Shown here: positions 28,233 to 38,100 of the stretch, one piece after another | Numbering within the stretch: position 1 is the first letter of the stretch | Layout of the letters: each line of letters opens with the position of its first letter | Origin: Pseudobdellovibrionaceae bacterium | Lineage (GTDB): Bacteria; Bdellovibrionota; Bdellovibrionia; Bdellovibrionales; UBA1609 | Reading direction: 5' to 3' | Assembly (NCBI GenBank): GCA_020635055.1 | Contig: JACKAN010000003.1 | Span: 1-64,000 of the forward strand | DNA: 64,000 nt | The notes under the pieces: generated by a model | The model's database searches: none | What the model saw: the letters and a program-made list of their open reading frames with translations, nothing else | What the model was told of the DNA's origin: nothing | Translations under genes and position numbers: made by a program

Positions 28233-28643
28233 ATGATTAAAGGCCTAAATCACATTACTTTATCCACATCAGACCTTGAGAAGAGCTTTGCTTTCTACAA
28301 GAACCTTTTAAATTTTGCGCCATTAGCAAAATGGCGGAATGGGGCATATTTTCTTGCTGGCGATGTATGGTTTTGCATTACTCAGGTTGAATCTTTAGAT
28401 CCAAAAGAAACATCCAACTACAATCATATCGCTTTTACAGTTTCTGAAGAGGATTTCCCCCTGATTGTTGAAAATCTTAACCAGCATGATGTTAAGGAAT
28501 GGAAAACAAATTCTAGCGAGGGAAAGTCACATTACTTTTTAGATCCTGACGGCAATCAACTTGAAATACATTGCACCAACTGGAAAAAGCGAATCGATGC
28601 TACTAAATTAGCTCCCTATAAAGATATGGAGTTTTTTGTATGA
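28233..28643 (+). CDS. FosA-like fosfomycin thiol transferase
   Basis: A 136-residue VOC protein, the usual FosA length, starting at ATG 28233 with AAGGGG upstream. Metal ligands match FosA by position: His7 (GLNHITL), His65 (YNHIAF) and Glu111 (QLEIHC). The K+-loop region reads SEGKSHYFLDPDG, close to the FosA SEGxSFYFLDPDGH. FosA adds glutathione to fosfomycin; a GshB-like gene lies at 55.9 kb in this window. BacillithiolFosB or FosX relatives are less likely because of the tail text. Activity is inferred only. Confidence 0.75.
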   Translation: MIKGLNHITLSTSDLEKSFAFYKNLLNFAPLAKWRNGAYFLAGDVWFCITQVESLDPKETSNYNHIAFTVSEEDFPLIVENLNQHDVKEWKTNSSEGKSHYFLDPDGNQLEIHCTNWKKRIDATKLAPYKDMEFFV

Positions 28644-29278
28644 GCAATAAAATTGATTCCATCATTTTCGATCTTGACGGTACTTTATGGGACACCTGTG
28701 AGAGCTGTGCTATCGGATGGAACAATGTTATCCTTAGGAATAATATCGACTTTAGAAAAATCACAGCCGATGATGTTAGACGAGTCGCTGGCAAACCTCA
28801 CCACGAATGTATTCAAAATACTTTTATAGGACTATCCGAGAGTCAAATCAACATACTTGTAGATGAAACTGCGACAGAAGACATTCTTATGGTTGAAAAA
28901 CATGGTGGCGAACTGTATGAAGGCGTAGTTGAAGGCTTAAAGTCATTGAGCTCATCCGTCCCCTTGTTCATTGTGAGCAATTGTCAGGATGGGTACATTG
29001 ATCTTTTTACGAATTACTCGAATACGTCATCGTACTTTAAAGACCATGAGTGTTGGGGCTCAACAGAAAAGCAAAAACACGAAAACATTCGATTAATTAT
29101 TGAGCGGAACCAAATTAACAATCCAACCTACATTGGTGATACTGAGGGCGATAGGATAGCGGCGACTAAAGCCTCCGTACCTTTTATTTATGTAGACTAT
29201 GGCTTCGGCAAATTATCACACGATGTTTACTTTTCTTCATTTCGAGAACTTACACACCACCTTGAGGGTTTAATATGA
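28640..29278 (+). CDS. HAD-family hydrolase
   Basis: A 212-residue haloacid-dehalogenase-like phosphatase. Motif I is IIFDLDGTLWD, motif II IVSNCQ, and motif IV YIGDTEGDRIAATKA; a helical cap of the phosphoglycolate-phosphatase type lies between. It probably dephosphorylates a small metabolite. The start overlaps the FosA-like stop (ATGA), and its own stop overlaps the next start the same way. Confidence 0.8.
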   Translation: MSNKIDSIIFDLDGTLWDTCESCAIGWNNVILRNNIDFRKITADDVRRVAGKPHHECIQNTFIGLSESQINILVDETATEDILMVEKHGGELYEGVVEGLKSLSSSVPLFIVSNCQDGYIDLFTNYSNTSSYFKDHECWGSTEKQKHENIRLIIERNQINNPTYIGDTEGDRIAATKASVPFIYVDYGFGKLSHDVYFSSFRELTHHLEGLI

Positions 29279-29580
29279 GTGGGAAATATGCCGTCATTTT
29301 TAAAACCGTGCGCGAACTCCCTATCCCGCAAGATTATTTAGCTATGTCATCAAGAATGGTTGAATTGGTGAGTCAAATGGACGGGTTTGTTAAAATTGAG
29401 TCTATTACTGACAATGAAGGCAAAGGCGTTTCTATCTCCTACTGGGATTCATTAGATGCCATATTGAAGTGGAAAGAGAACAAAGAAAATCTTGTGGCTC
29501 AAAAGCTTGGCAAAGAAAAATGGTATAAATACTATAAGGTAGAAGTCTGTGAGATTTTAAACTCTTATGAAAGTAAATAA
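29275..29580 (+). CDS. ABM-family protein (antibiotic biosynthesis monooxygenase fold)
   Basis: A 101-residue small dimeric-barrel protein: YAVIFKTVRE opens the first strand, MDGFVKIES and SISYWDSLDAILKWKENKEN are the family's core, and the end KYYKVEVCEI closes the barrel. Roles in the family range from quinone or haem degradation to unknown. Coupled to the HAD gene by ATGA overlap. Confidence 0.75.
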   Translation: MSGKYAVIFKTVRELPIPQDYLAMSSRMVELVSQMDGFVKIESITDNEGKGVSISYWDSLDAILKWKENKENLVAQKLGKEKWYKYYKVEVCEILNSYESK

Positions 29581-29595
29581 ACACGCTTGTTTGGA

Positions 29596-30033
29596 ATGAA
29601 TATGCATGAAGTAGACAAAAAGCTATTTGAAACAGCTCTAAAGTTTTTAGACGAACGTTTTCCCAATGAACCATGGCAAGGCGTCGCCGCGATGTATGTC
29701 GAATCTGGTGAAATATTGCTGAGTATGGCTCTAGATTTTCCAAATGATTCAGTATCGCTTTGCCACGAGACTGGGGCCTTATGTGAAGCCTACAAACTAG
29801 GGCAAAAAATTACGGCTAGCATTTGCATATCCGGGGACGACAAAGGAAAGGTGCATGTATTAACTCCCTGTGGAGTATGCCAGGAGCGGCTCTTTACTTA
29901 TGGAAGTGACGTTTCAATTGCAGTTCTAAAAGAAGAAAATAGTATGAAGTGGCGGTCAATTCGATTAAAAAAAGCTCGACCATACTACTGGCGGAAACCA
30001 TTTTTAGATAGTGAAGAGTGCAATGGAGCCTAG
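29596..30033 (+). CDS. Cytidine deaminase-like protein
   Basis: About 145 residues. The zinc site is visible: SLCHETGALCEAYK has the catalytic glutamate after a cysteine ligand, and TPCGVCQERL gives the PCxxC pair. The small size and motif order fit tetrameric cytidine deaminase or blasticidin-S deaminase. The start is uncertain between ATG 29596 and ATG 29602. It closes the overlapping gene run, and its last codons contain the ATG of a dead VOC gene. Confidence 0.75.
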   Translation: MNMHEVDKKLFETALKFLDERFPNEPWQGVAAMYVESGEILLSMALDFPNDSVSLCHETGALCEAYKLGQKITASICISGDDKGKVHVLTPCGVCQERLFTYGSDVSIAVLKEENSMKWRSIRLKKARPYYWRKPFLDSEECNGA

Positions 30034-30272
30034 AATTTCAATTGTAACCCTTGGAGTAGAAAATCTAGAAAGGAATTGCGTTACAATCATATCCAAAAGC
30101 ATGTGAACTGTTTACAGCTCGATTTGACCTAAAAAGGATTATTTTTAAAACTCCAGTGCAAAATATCGGAGCAATTAAAGTTAAGAACAAGTTAGCAATC
30201 CCACTTATTGGCGAAGAACGAATCAGTTTTGGTATTTATAAAGACAATATTCTTACCAATGTTTTTGAGTAG
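30023..30272 (+). pseudogene. VOC-family gene remnant
   Basis: ATG 30023, inside the deaminase gene, begins MEPRISIVTLGVENLER, the first strand and helix of a VOC protein, then stops at 30106. A second protein-like frame (KLAIPLIGEERISFGIYKDN) runs to a TAG at 30270-30272 and may or may not belong to the same lost gene. Confidence 0.45.
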
Positions 30273-30304
30273 CAGAGAGAAGATATTAAAAGGGGGCGCC
30301 TACA

Positions 30305-30546
30305 ATGACATTTATGAAGCTTTTAACTATACTTTTTTTAATCTTTTCTACCTATGCTAACGCCAACGTAATAGCTCTAACCTTTGATGATGCTCCAAGA
30401 GAGGATGGGAATCTATTCATTGGCAGCGAAAGAGCTCAAAAAATCATCGACACTCTTGCGAAACATCAAATACAAGCAGCATTTTTTGTAAATCCAGAAA
30501 GGTTCAAACATGAGGTGGACTTCCCCAAAAAAAATAGACAGATTTA
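30305..30546 (+). pseudogene. Polysaccharide deacetylase, 5' part (split by IS3)
   Basis: Signal peptide (MTFMKLLTILFLIFSTYANA), then VIALTFDDAPREDG, the TFDD catalytic motif of NodB-type deacetylases, and QAAFFVNPERF. The frame is lost where the IS3-family element begins; the 3' part resumes at 31744. GGGGGC lies just before the start region. The product would be a periplasmic or secreted hydrolase of N-acetylated glycans, perhaps peptidoglycan. Confidence 0.7.
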
Positions 30547-31416
30547 GTGAGACAAATTTGTTAATTTATACTTCTCCGGACTCTGATTGCCAAGTGAAGA
30601 ATGTTTTCTTTTTTTATTATACCAAACTTCAATATATTCAAAAACTAAGGCTTTCAACTCTGCCTCTGTTGAATAACAATTTCTATAAATCCACTCTTTC
30701 TTCAGTGAGCTAAACCATGACTCAACATAAGCATTATCGTAGCAATTTCCACGCCTGGACATGCTGGGTTTAATATTTTTATTTTTTAAAAAATTACGGT
30801 AGGCTTTGCTTGCATATTGGCTTCCACGATCAGAGTGGAATATAATTTCTGCATCTGGACCCACTTTTTTCATGGCGCTGTCGAGTGCTCTTAATACTAA
30901 ACTTGTTTCAAGACTATTTCCCATAGACCAACCGATAACTTCACGATTATATAAATCTATAACAACAGCCAAGTATATAAATCTGTAGCCCACTCTCAAG
31001 TAAGTTATATCACCAGCTAACAACTTGCCTGCTTTAGACGGCAATGGATGGGCATCTTCGACTTTAAACAGCCTTGGCGCTATTGGGTGGTTATGATTTG
31101 AGTCTGTAGTTTGAACACGATATTTCTTTTTTAAACGAGCATCTAAACCCATCTCCTTCATATACTTTGCCACTGTATTTTCACTTACTAAAATGCCAGC
31201 TTCTTTTAAGTCGTCGTAAATCCTAGGGGAGCCATATGTACTTTTACTTATTTTAAAGTATTTTTTTATAGCATCGCAAACTGTTGCCCTCTTGTTGGAA
31301 TGAATATTCTCAGATCTTTTTTTCCAAAAATAATAACCACTGGAACTAACTCCAAAATATTTACATAAAAAATCGACCGGGACTTTTGTTGTGGATTTTC
31401 GGATTTCATATATCAC
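30544..31416 (-). CDS. IS3-family transposase OrfB
   Basis: A 290-residue DDE integrase-core protein. HTH_21 region at the start (KSTYGSPRIYDDLKEAG), catalytic Asp in LAGDITYL, second Asp in IFHSDRGSQY, and Glu in NAYVESWFSSLKKEW, with the usual PEKYKLTNLS end. It overlaps orfA. In the minus strand the run TTAAAAAAAAGC near the end of orfA is a slippery site; a -1 shift there gives an OrfAB fusion. It appears intact. Confidence 0.85.
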   Translation of the reverse strand: MIYEIRKSTTKVPVDFLCKYFGVSSSGYYFWKKRSENIHSNKRATVCDAIKKYFKISKSTYGSPRIYDDLKEAGILVSENTVAKYMKEMGLDARLKKKYRVQTTDSNHNHPIAPRLFKVEDAHPLPSKAGKLLAGDITYLRVGYRFIYLAVVIDLYNREVIGWSMGNSLETSLVLRALDSAMKKVGPDAEIIFHSDRGSQYASKAYRNFLKNKNIKPSMSRRGNCYDNAYVESWFSSLKKEWIYRNCYSTEAELKALVFEYIEVWYNKKRKHSSLGNQSPEKYKLTNLSH

Positions 31417-31743
31417 TTGGAACCGCCCAGTTCTTTGCTTGAGAAAATCGCAGTGCTTTTTTTTAATACACGGTTAATTTCTTCTATATAACCAAGCTCT
31501 TTTTTAAGTTTATGAACTTCTTTTTCAAGATCCTCATAGCTGGGCCTATCTTTAGACTTTGTTAATTTTCCGACAGAAAATTCCTTTCTCCAACGGCTTA
31601 AGGCAGCTTTACTTACCCCTAATTCCTTACAGGTGTTTGAAATTCCTGCTATTTTACTTCTGGCTACCGCTTCTTGTTTAAATTCGTTACTATATTTATT
31701 CATGACTTTCTCCTCATACCATAATTGGTGAAAAAAGTCTCAC
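30547..31743 (-). mobile_element. IS3-family insertion sequence
   Basis: About 1.2 kb with ends GTGAGAC and GTCTCAC (30547-30553 and 31737-31743) around two overlapping transposase genes. No clear 3-4 bp target duplication flanks it. Just outside, TGGACTTCCCCAAAA (30516-30530) is repeated in inverted form at 31760-31774, which suggests rearranged or lost bases around the insertion point. Confidence 0.75.
31413..31703 (-). CDS. IS3-family transposase OrfA
   Basis: A 96-residue helix-turn-helix protein (SNEFKQEAVARSKIAGISNT, then CKELGVSKAALSRWRKEF) with a leucine-zipper-like C-terminus (DLEKEVHKLKKELGYIEEIN). AGGAGA lies seven bases before the ATG. The slippery A run close to its end would allow fusion with OrfB. 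Confidence 0.85.
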   Translation of the reverse strand: MNKYSNEFKQEAVARSKIAGISNTCKELGVSKAALSRWRKEFSVGKLTKSKDRPSYEDLEKEVHKLKKELGYIEEINRVLKKSTAIFSSKELGGSK

Positions 31744-32466
31744 ATGATGTCTCCAGTGATTTTGGGGAAGTCCAAGGGCCGCCAAGAAAGAGTGATGGGC
31801 TATTCAAAGGCTGGACATCTTATTGCCAACCATACTTTCTCACACCCGCGTCTGAGCGACACTGTTACGGACGAATACATCAAAGAAATCGACAATGCAG
31901 ACAAACTGATTCGCCAGTTCCCAACATACACCAAATGGTTCCGTTTTCCTTTTCTTAACGAAGGCGATACACTAAAGAAACGTGATGCCATTAGGAATCA
32001 CCTTAAAAAGATGGGTTATATTAACGGGTACGTCACAATTGATAATTACGACTACTTTATTGATATGATGGTTCAGAAAGCTATCGCCAAAGGACAAAAA
32101 GTTAATCTAGACAGAGCCTGCACAATGCTTGTTGAACTGATGTGGGATGGCATTCAGTACTACGATGCTGCCGCACAAAAACATATTGGTAAAGTTCGGC
32201 ATGTTTTGCTTATGCATGAGAATGACATTGAGGCTCAATGTCTAGAGAAACTTATTACCCACCTAAACACCAATGACTGGAAAATAGTATCACCTCAATA
32301 TGCGTTTGCAGACCCTCTACTACAAGTCGAGCCTGATACCATGTATTTAGGCCAAGGCAGAGTGGCAGCAATTGCACATGAAAAATTTAGAGTGAAATTT
32401 CGTTCGAAATGGGAAGATACAAACACATTAAAAAGAGAATTTAAGCGACGAAAAATTATTTATTAA
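31744..32466 (+). pseudogene. Polysaccharide deacetylase, 3' part (split by IS3)
   Basis: Continues the deacetylase: HLIANHTFSHPRLSDT is the NodB HxxxH metal-binding motif, followed by FRFPFLNEG and a long C-terminal region ending RRKIIY. Without the signal peptide and the TFDD motif it cannot be active or exported. About 30-45 bases of the gene at the junction are altered or lost. Confidence 0.7.
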
Positions 32467-32528
32467 ACAATGAGATGATAATCGGAATAGACTTTAATTA
32501 TGGGTAAATACCCTATAGATTATTAAAT

Positions 32529-32800
32529 ATGACAAAAGAACATGAATTAAATAAAATGGCATGGAATGAAGCTGCTGCTTTTTATAAAGCTGGGTTGAAA
32601 AAGAGTATCGAATTGCTAAAGCAAGGAAAGGTGACTTTTTTGGGCCCAGAAATTAAAATTCTGAATAAATATAAAGACCAGTTGAAAATGTGCGTTCACC
32701 TTCAATGCGCTGGTGGCACAGACACTCTATCGGGTCTGAGGTTGAATTTGTGGGTGTGATCCGTGCCACTGAGCTAAGGTAGAGGCGAATCTAAAAAAGA
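32529..32800 (+). pseudogene. SAM-dependent methyltransferase, 3' truncated
   Basis: The frame to 32759 reads MTKEHELNKMAWNEAAAFYK and reaches MCVHLQCAGGTDTLSGL, motif I of a known methyltransferase type (HLQCAGGxDTLSL). It then leaves frame; a second frame reads VEFVGVIRATELR, the motif II region, before a stop. The remaining 150 or so residues are missing, replaced by the ISL3-like transposase. Confidence 0.6.
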
Positions 32801-32867
32801 ATCCACCCTTTGGTGAAATCTTCGTATGATTTTTTTCACACAAAACATCAATGAAGGAGTGCCAAGG

Positions 32868-33951
32868 ATGGACTTAAATAGTTTAGTTTGTGAAAGCTTA
32901 GGGCTGCAAGATTTAATTATAAATAAGGCTGTTTTTTCAGAAAATCATCAAAAGTTGAACATTCATGTCACTCTTCCATTTGAAAAAGCAAGGTTTCACC
33001 GCTGTGACTGTGAATCACTTGAGTTCCATCAATGGCATAAAAAGACTCTTCATCTTTCACCTCTTGGTATTGTAAAATCTGTATATCTTCACCTTAAATA
33101 TCCACGAGGGCAATGTTATTTTTGTTTAAAAGCTCAGCCTCCTCAACTCAACTTTATTCATCCAAAATTTGGTGGATTAACATGTAGCTTTGTCGAAGTC
33201 GGAGGAAGGATGATGGAAGAGATGACTTGTGCAGCTGTTGCAAGGTTATTAAATATAGATCGAAAACTTTTGTGGAGAGTAGATCAATGGCGAATGAATT
33301 TTATAAAACAACACTATCAACTTCCAGAGGATCTAGATTGCTCAAAAATGAGTTCTGATGAAGTTCACTTTTTAACAAAGCAGTATAAAAAAAGGAAAGA
33401 TCCATTTTCACCAAAATACTTTATAAAATACATAAAAAACCTCATATGCACCAAACACTCTAAAGTCATAGCCAATGCACTTGGGAGAACTTACGATTCA
33501 TTAAAGGAGTGCCTCAATGTCTTGAGCAAAGAACAACTCGAAAGCATATACTTCTTTTCTGTTGATATGTATGCAGATTTTTTCAAAGCCATTATTGAAA
33601 AGTGTCCGAATGCCGAGATTGCTGTTGACCGGTTTCACTTTAAATATTAATTCTGGGTTGTTGATTGTGGACGTGTTTCATCAACTTTTAGATCAAAAAT
33701 GTTTAAAGAAATTTCGTCGCAAGTTAGGGCGTTGGTACTACCTTGTTAGAGTTGCAAAATTACCTTTATATCGAAAATTTGCGCTTAAAGTAATGAAATA
33801 CAGAAAGAATATTGAGGCTTATATTAGATCTCGATTGACCACCGAAATTTCGGAGGGACTAAATAATAAAATTAAAGTCTTAAAAAGAATGGGCTACAAT
33901 TACACTAACGAAAAAAGATTTCAAAACAAAATAGGTCTCGTATTTTTACGC
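32868..33951 (+). pseudogene. ISL3-family transposase, frameshifted
   Basis: ATG 32868 follows AAGGAG. The first 260 residues carry the zinc-binding region (HRCDCESLEFHQWHKKTLHL), the helix-turn-helix and DVYxDF-like core (FSVDMYADFFKAIIEKCPNA, AVDRFH). At about 33645 the frame breaks; the next frame gives RSRLTTEISEGLNNKIKVLK, the ISL3 C-terminal box. Instead of a normal end it runs into the copied piece of the J-domain gene at 33952, giving a chimeric stop at 34201. Confidence 0.75.
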
Positions 33952-34181
33952 TTTGGCGATCTTGGCACCCAACTACAAAGTCATTTTCAATTATTTCAAA
34001 CAAGGGACATAAATGCTTATTTGAACTACTCACACATTCTAGTCCATTTTGACGCCCCATTAACTCAAGCTACTGGCTTCCCAAGATTTCGAATATATAT
34101 TATAAATCCAAACACCAATTCTGCAGATGAAATGTTAGCAACCTTTCGAAATCACAACAATGATCACCCACGCCTACAAGT
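33952..34181 (+). repeat. Duplicated 230-bp fragment of the J-domain gene
   Basis: Matches 12686-12915 without gaps, with six mismatches by eye. It keeps the reading frame of the source gene and is fused in frame to the ISL3 transposase tail. Only an internal part of the non-J region is present. Confidence 0.85.
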
Positions 34182-34229
34182 GGTGCTTTTTCAATTTTAT
34201 TAATAGCTGTAGTGGCGGATTCTGATAAT

Positions 34230-34587
34230 TTAAGATCCCCAGAAGTTGTCCTGAAAATAATTGTGTTTATCATCTGTAATTTTATTGATCAAAGCAATTC
34301 TTTCAGCATCGATGTTACGATGGACCTTGCGTTGGATAATTCGTCTAAAGCCTTATAATGCTCAGAAATAATATCCCATCAAGCGATACGCCCATAGCTA
34401 CAGCTAATCAAAAAATGTCCGCCGCAATTGTACCAAACCTAACAGTGGCTTGGTCTTGGCCACTTAAGTAACCAGGTTCATAGACTCCCAATAGCCGATC
34501 ACCACTAAAAGTAAAGTTTGCATCGTTTGTTGCAAAGCTTGTGGTAGAAAATAGTAGAATCAATAATGGGATAGTTAATTTTCTCAT
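34230..34587 (-). pseudogene. Small exported protein gene with premature stop
   Basis: AAGGAG precedes ATG 34587 on the minus strand. The first frame encodes a signal peptide (MRKLTIPLLILLFSTTSFA) and 40 mature residues, stopping at 34408. Text beyond the stop remains protein-like in shifting frames (for example RNIDAERIALINKITDDKHN) to a TAA at 34230. It is either a 59-residue exported peptide or, more likely, a truncated gene. Confidence 0.55.
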
Positions 34588-35163
34588 GAATTCTCCTTAT
34601 AAAATATATGTAAAAAAATATACACAGGCCGATTATTGGCAGTTAATTTTCTGTGTCTTAAATCTAACAAAATCACATACAATCGAATAAAGGGGTTAGA
34701 ACCTCTCTTCTGGCCAAAGTAATTCTGTTTGTAATTTAACTATCAATTTTTGTGTTATGTTTGTGCTTGTTGTATATGTTCAGATATTACCGGAAATTAG
34801 ACTAACAATTCTGGTAACTTGAAAAGTTTTGTGTTTTAAAGAGAAGGTATTGAGCGAGATAAAACTCACCATAGACTGTAAAAATGTTTCATTTTCAGCA
34901 GTTAATTTCTTCTCATATATGATATGATAAATTTTTTAAATTGATTTACCAATATCTGTAATAGGCCAACTGGGCCTTGGTATGAATATGAGCTTATTTT
35001 CAAGCCTATATTTGAGTCCTGAATTTCAAGTGGGAGTGGATTTGAACTCCGATCCGTTAATGCTAGTTTATTCTCTCTTCTTTGGTCTTAGCTGGCGTTT
35101 TTAAATGTATTAAATCCTTAATTCTAAACATGATTTTTCCGAAAACAGAGTGTTGGGAAAAAT
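34588..35163. other. Intergenic upstream of the kinase gene
   Basis: About 575 AT-rich bases without an open frame of interest. It should hold promoters for the divergent small gene and the kinase. Near 35031-35052 the minus strand resembles a tRNA T-arm (GGAGTTCAAATCCACTCC) but the rest of a tRNA is absent. Confidence 0.4.
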
Positions 35164-38100
35164 ATGACTGCTGCAAAAAAATTAAATGATTTAAATATTC
35201 ATATTGAAGGTGTTGAAGTTGATAGCTTGCTCGGTCAGGGCAATTTCAGTCGCGTTTATAGTGCACGTAAGATCGACGACCATCAGAGTGTTGCCGTAAA
35301 AGTCGCAAAAAAAAATAAAATCAATCAACGTCTTTTCCAAATGGAAGCCATGGCGTTAGCTTCAGTGAATTCAGAAAACATAGTTAAAGTCTTTCACTTT
35401 CAAGATGGTGAAACGCCTTATTTAGTTTTAGAATCCGTTGAAGGTATCAGCTTACATCAATGGCTTAAAAGTCATAATCAAGACTTTTCAAAAAGTTTAA
35501 AAATCATCACTGCGATCGCCAAAGGACTACTGGCACTACATGAGCAGGGTATTGTACATAGAGATTTAAAGCCGGCCAATATATTAATTGATGACAATTT
35601 GAATATTAAAATTATCGATTTAGGTTTGGCTGAGAACGTAAAGGAAAAAAGCGAAGAGGAAGGATCTCAGCGTGATGTTGTGGGTAGTTTTTTGTATGCC
35701 TCTCCAGAACAGCTAGGTGCAATTCTTCAGCCCACTGATGGTCGCAGTGATTTATATTCTCTGGGCGTGATTTTTTATGAATTACTTACGGGTCAACTTC
35801 CATTTTCCAATTCCAATTTTGCTGACCTTATCAATTGGCACACATCAAGTAGTTATGCAGATTATCATCTATTACCCAAAGGGTTGCCTGAGTCTCTAAA
35901 GAATCTCATTCAAAATTTACTGAAAAAGGATCCTGAAGATAGACCTCAATACATTGGGGATGTCATTTTTGAATTAGATCCAGGATTTCAAATAGACATT
36001 GATAAGAACTTTGTGGGTCGAAAAAATGAGAGGGTTCAAATTATACAGTTCCTTGAAGACTTAAAAATATATAAAAAATCAAACAAGCTTTTGATCAAAG
36101 GGGCCCCCGGAGCAGGAAAAAGTTATTTAATTTCCCAATGTTTAAAGTCTTTTGCCAGTCATGATTTTACCAAGCTAACTGCAAAGTGTGAAATAAGAAA
36201 TAATATTCCATTTTTCGCAATCCATTCATGGGTCAAGCAAATGGTAAAAATACCTGAGGTATTAAAAATTCTTGATGATAAATCCATGTGGCCTGGAGAG
36301 TTAGATGTCGCAAGGATCAGTGTTTTAAGAGAATCATTTCCCTACCTAAAAAAAGTCTTACCAGTAGATCAAGAGTGGATGGGTCAAACCACCGGAGTGA
36401 CGGAGGTCTTTGAAAGCTTTGCTATCTTGTTAAAGATGTTAACCATGCATTTAAATCTTGTTTTGTTCGTGGATGACGTTCAATGGTTAGATTCTGAAAC
36501 TAGTAAATTCTTAAAAAGGTTAAATAAGCTTTCTCACCAGATTCCACTTTTGATTATTTATAGCTCACGCAACGACACAGATAGCTTAGAATCACTGAAT
36601 AACTTTGAAGAACATATTTTAGGCAAGAATCCAGTCACCTTTTCACTTGAAGGATTTAATGAAAAAGAAACCGTCACACAAATCAAGAGACTTCTGGGTG
36701 AAAAGAAAATCAGTAAAAAAATAATTGATATTATTGTTGAAAGAACAGAAGGTAATCCCTTTGCCATCAAAGAATATATCAAAACCATGCAAGAATCGAA
36801 TTGGTTGAATTACCGCTGGGAAACTTGGGAAATGTCTGAGCACAGCCTAGCTTCTATTAAACTTCCGTCTTCTGTTTTAGATGTGATTTTGCAGAGAGTG
36901 GATCTATTAACAACAGAAACAAAAAACTTTTTACAGATAGCCGCTCTCTATGGAGTTAAGTTCGATCCGGATATTATTTGTAAAGTCGCAAACTTTCATC
37001 AAGATAAATTGGTAAAGGTCATCAATGAATCTCTCGCACAGCGTCTTATAATTCAAGACAATAAAGAAGAGTTTATTTTTGTTCATGATAGAGTTGTTGA
37101 AGCTTTAATTGAAAGCCTTCCTAAAGATTTAAAAAAAGAAATTCACTACAAGCTGGCAAAAGTATCTATAGATAAAAATAAAAATATCAAAGAAGATTAT
37201 TACAGCATCGCAGAACATCTTATAGAATCAGGAGACATAGCTTCAGACAATGAAATCGTTGAATGGTGTGCAAAAGCTGCTGAAGAAGCAGTATTGACAC
37301 ACCTAAACAGTGAGGCTGAAAGATATTATGAGCATGTATTTAAAGCGGCTCACAATAGTCAAATACCACTCCATTACAATGTATATTTTCACGTGGGTGA
37401 CTTATTTATTCGGGTGGGAGTTTTTGAACGAGCCACCAGCTATTTGCAAAAAGCCATCGAATTGTGTGAAGACAAACATTCAAGAGCCTCTATAAGGCTT
37501 AAACTCATTAAATCTTTCTTCGGTTCTTTAACCATCAATGAAGAGGGTGGGATTAATGATCAATTTAGAGGGGTTTTCAAAGAACTCGACGACTGGACAG
37601 TTCGTTTCTCAATAATCAATGTAATCAGTTTGTTTGTATCCCTTTTCATGAATTTACTATGGATCGCAAAATGGTGGCCCAAAGTCAATAAGCGCCAAAG
37701 ACTTCTATCTGAAGCCCACTACCTCTATGGACTGCTCAAATATCATGAGGGGGATTTCATTTTCGCAATGGTTCACTCCTGGCGTTCCTATTTTATCGCT
37801 AATCGCTATGGTCCCTGTTTGGAACTTTCAAAAGCCGCCAACCAAGCTGGTATTGCTTTTGGATCTATAGGTATCAAGTTTGCCGCAAAATTCATGTTAG
37901 ATAAGGGCAGAAAAATTGCTGACGATTTTGTCGACAGGCGTTTAAAAACAGAATGTGAATTCTACGAAGCCCTTATTATAGATATTTTAGGAGACCCTAT
38001 CAAGTCGGGCAAACAGCTCGATCAGCTTTTGAAAAAAAGAGGTCACTACCTTCACCCTATAGATTTTTTAAATGCTCAATTTGCACTGCTTTGGAATTAC

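Noticed and set aside
25568..30033. Integron cassette array
   Set aside because: Gene types fit, but most genes overlap or abut, leaving no room for attC sites, and no integrase is seen.
35031..35052. tRNA gene upstream of the kinase
   Set aside because: Only a T-arm-like hairpin is present; no acceptor, D or anticodon arms.
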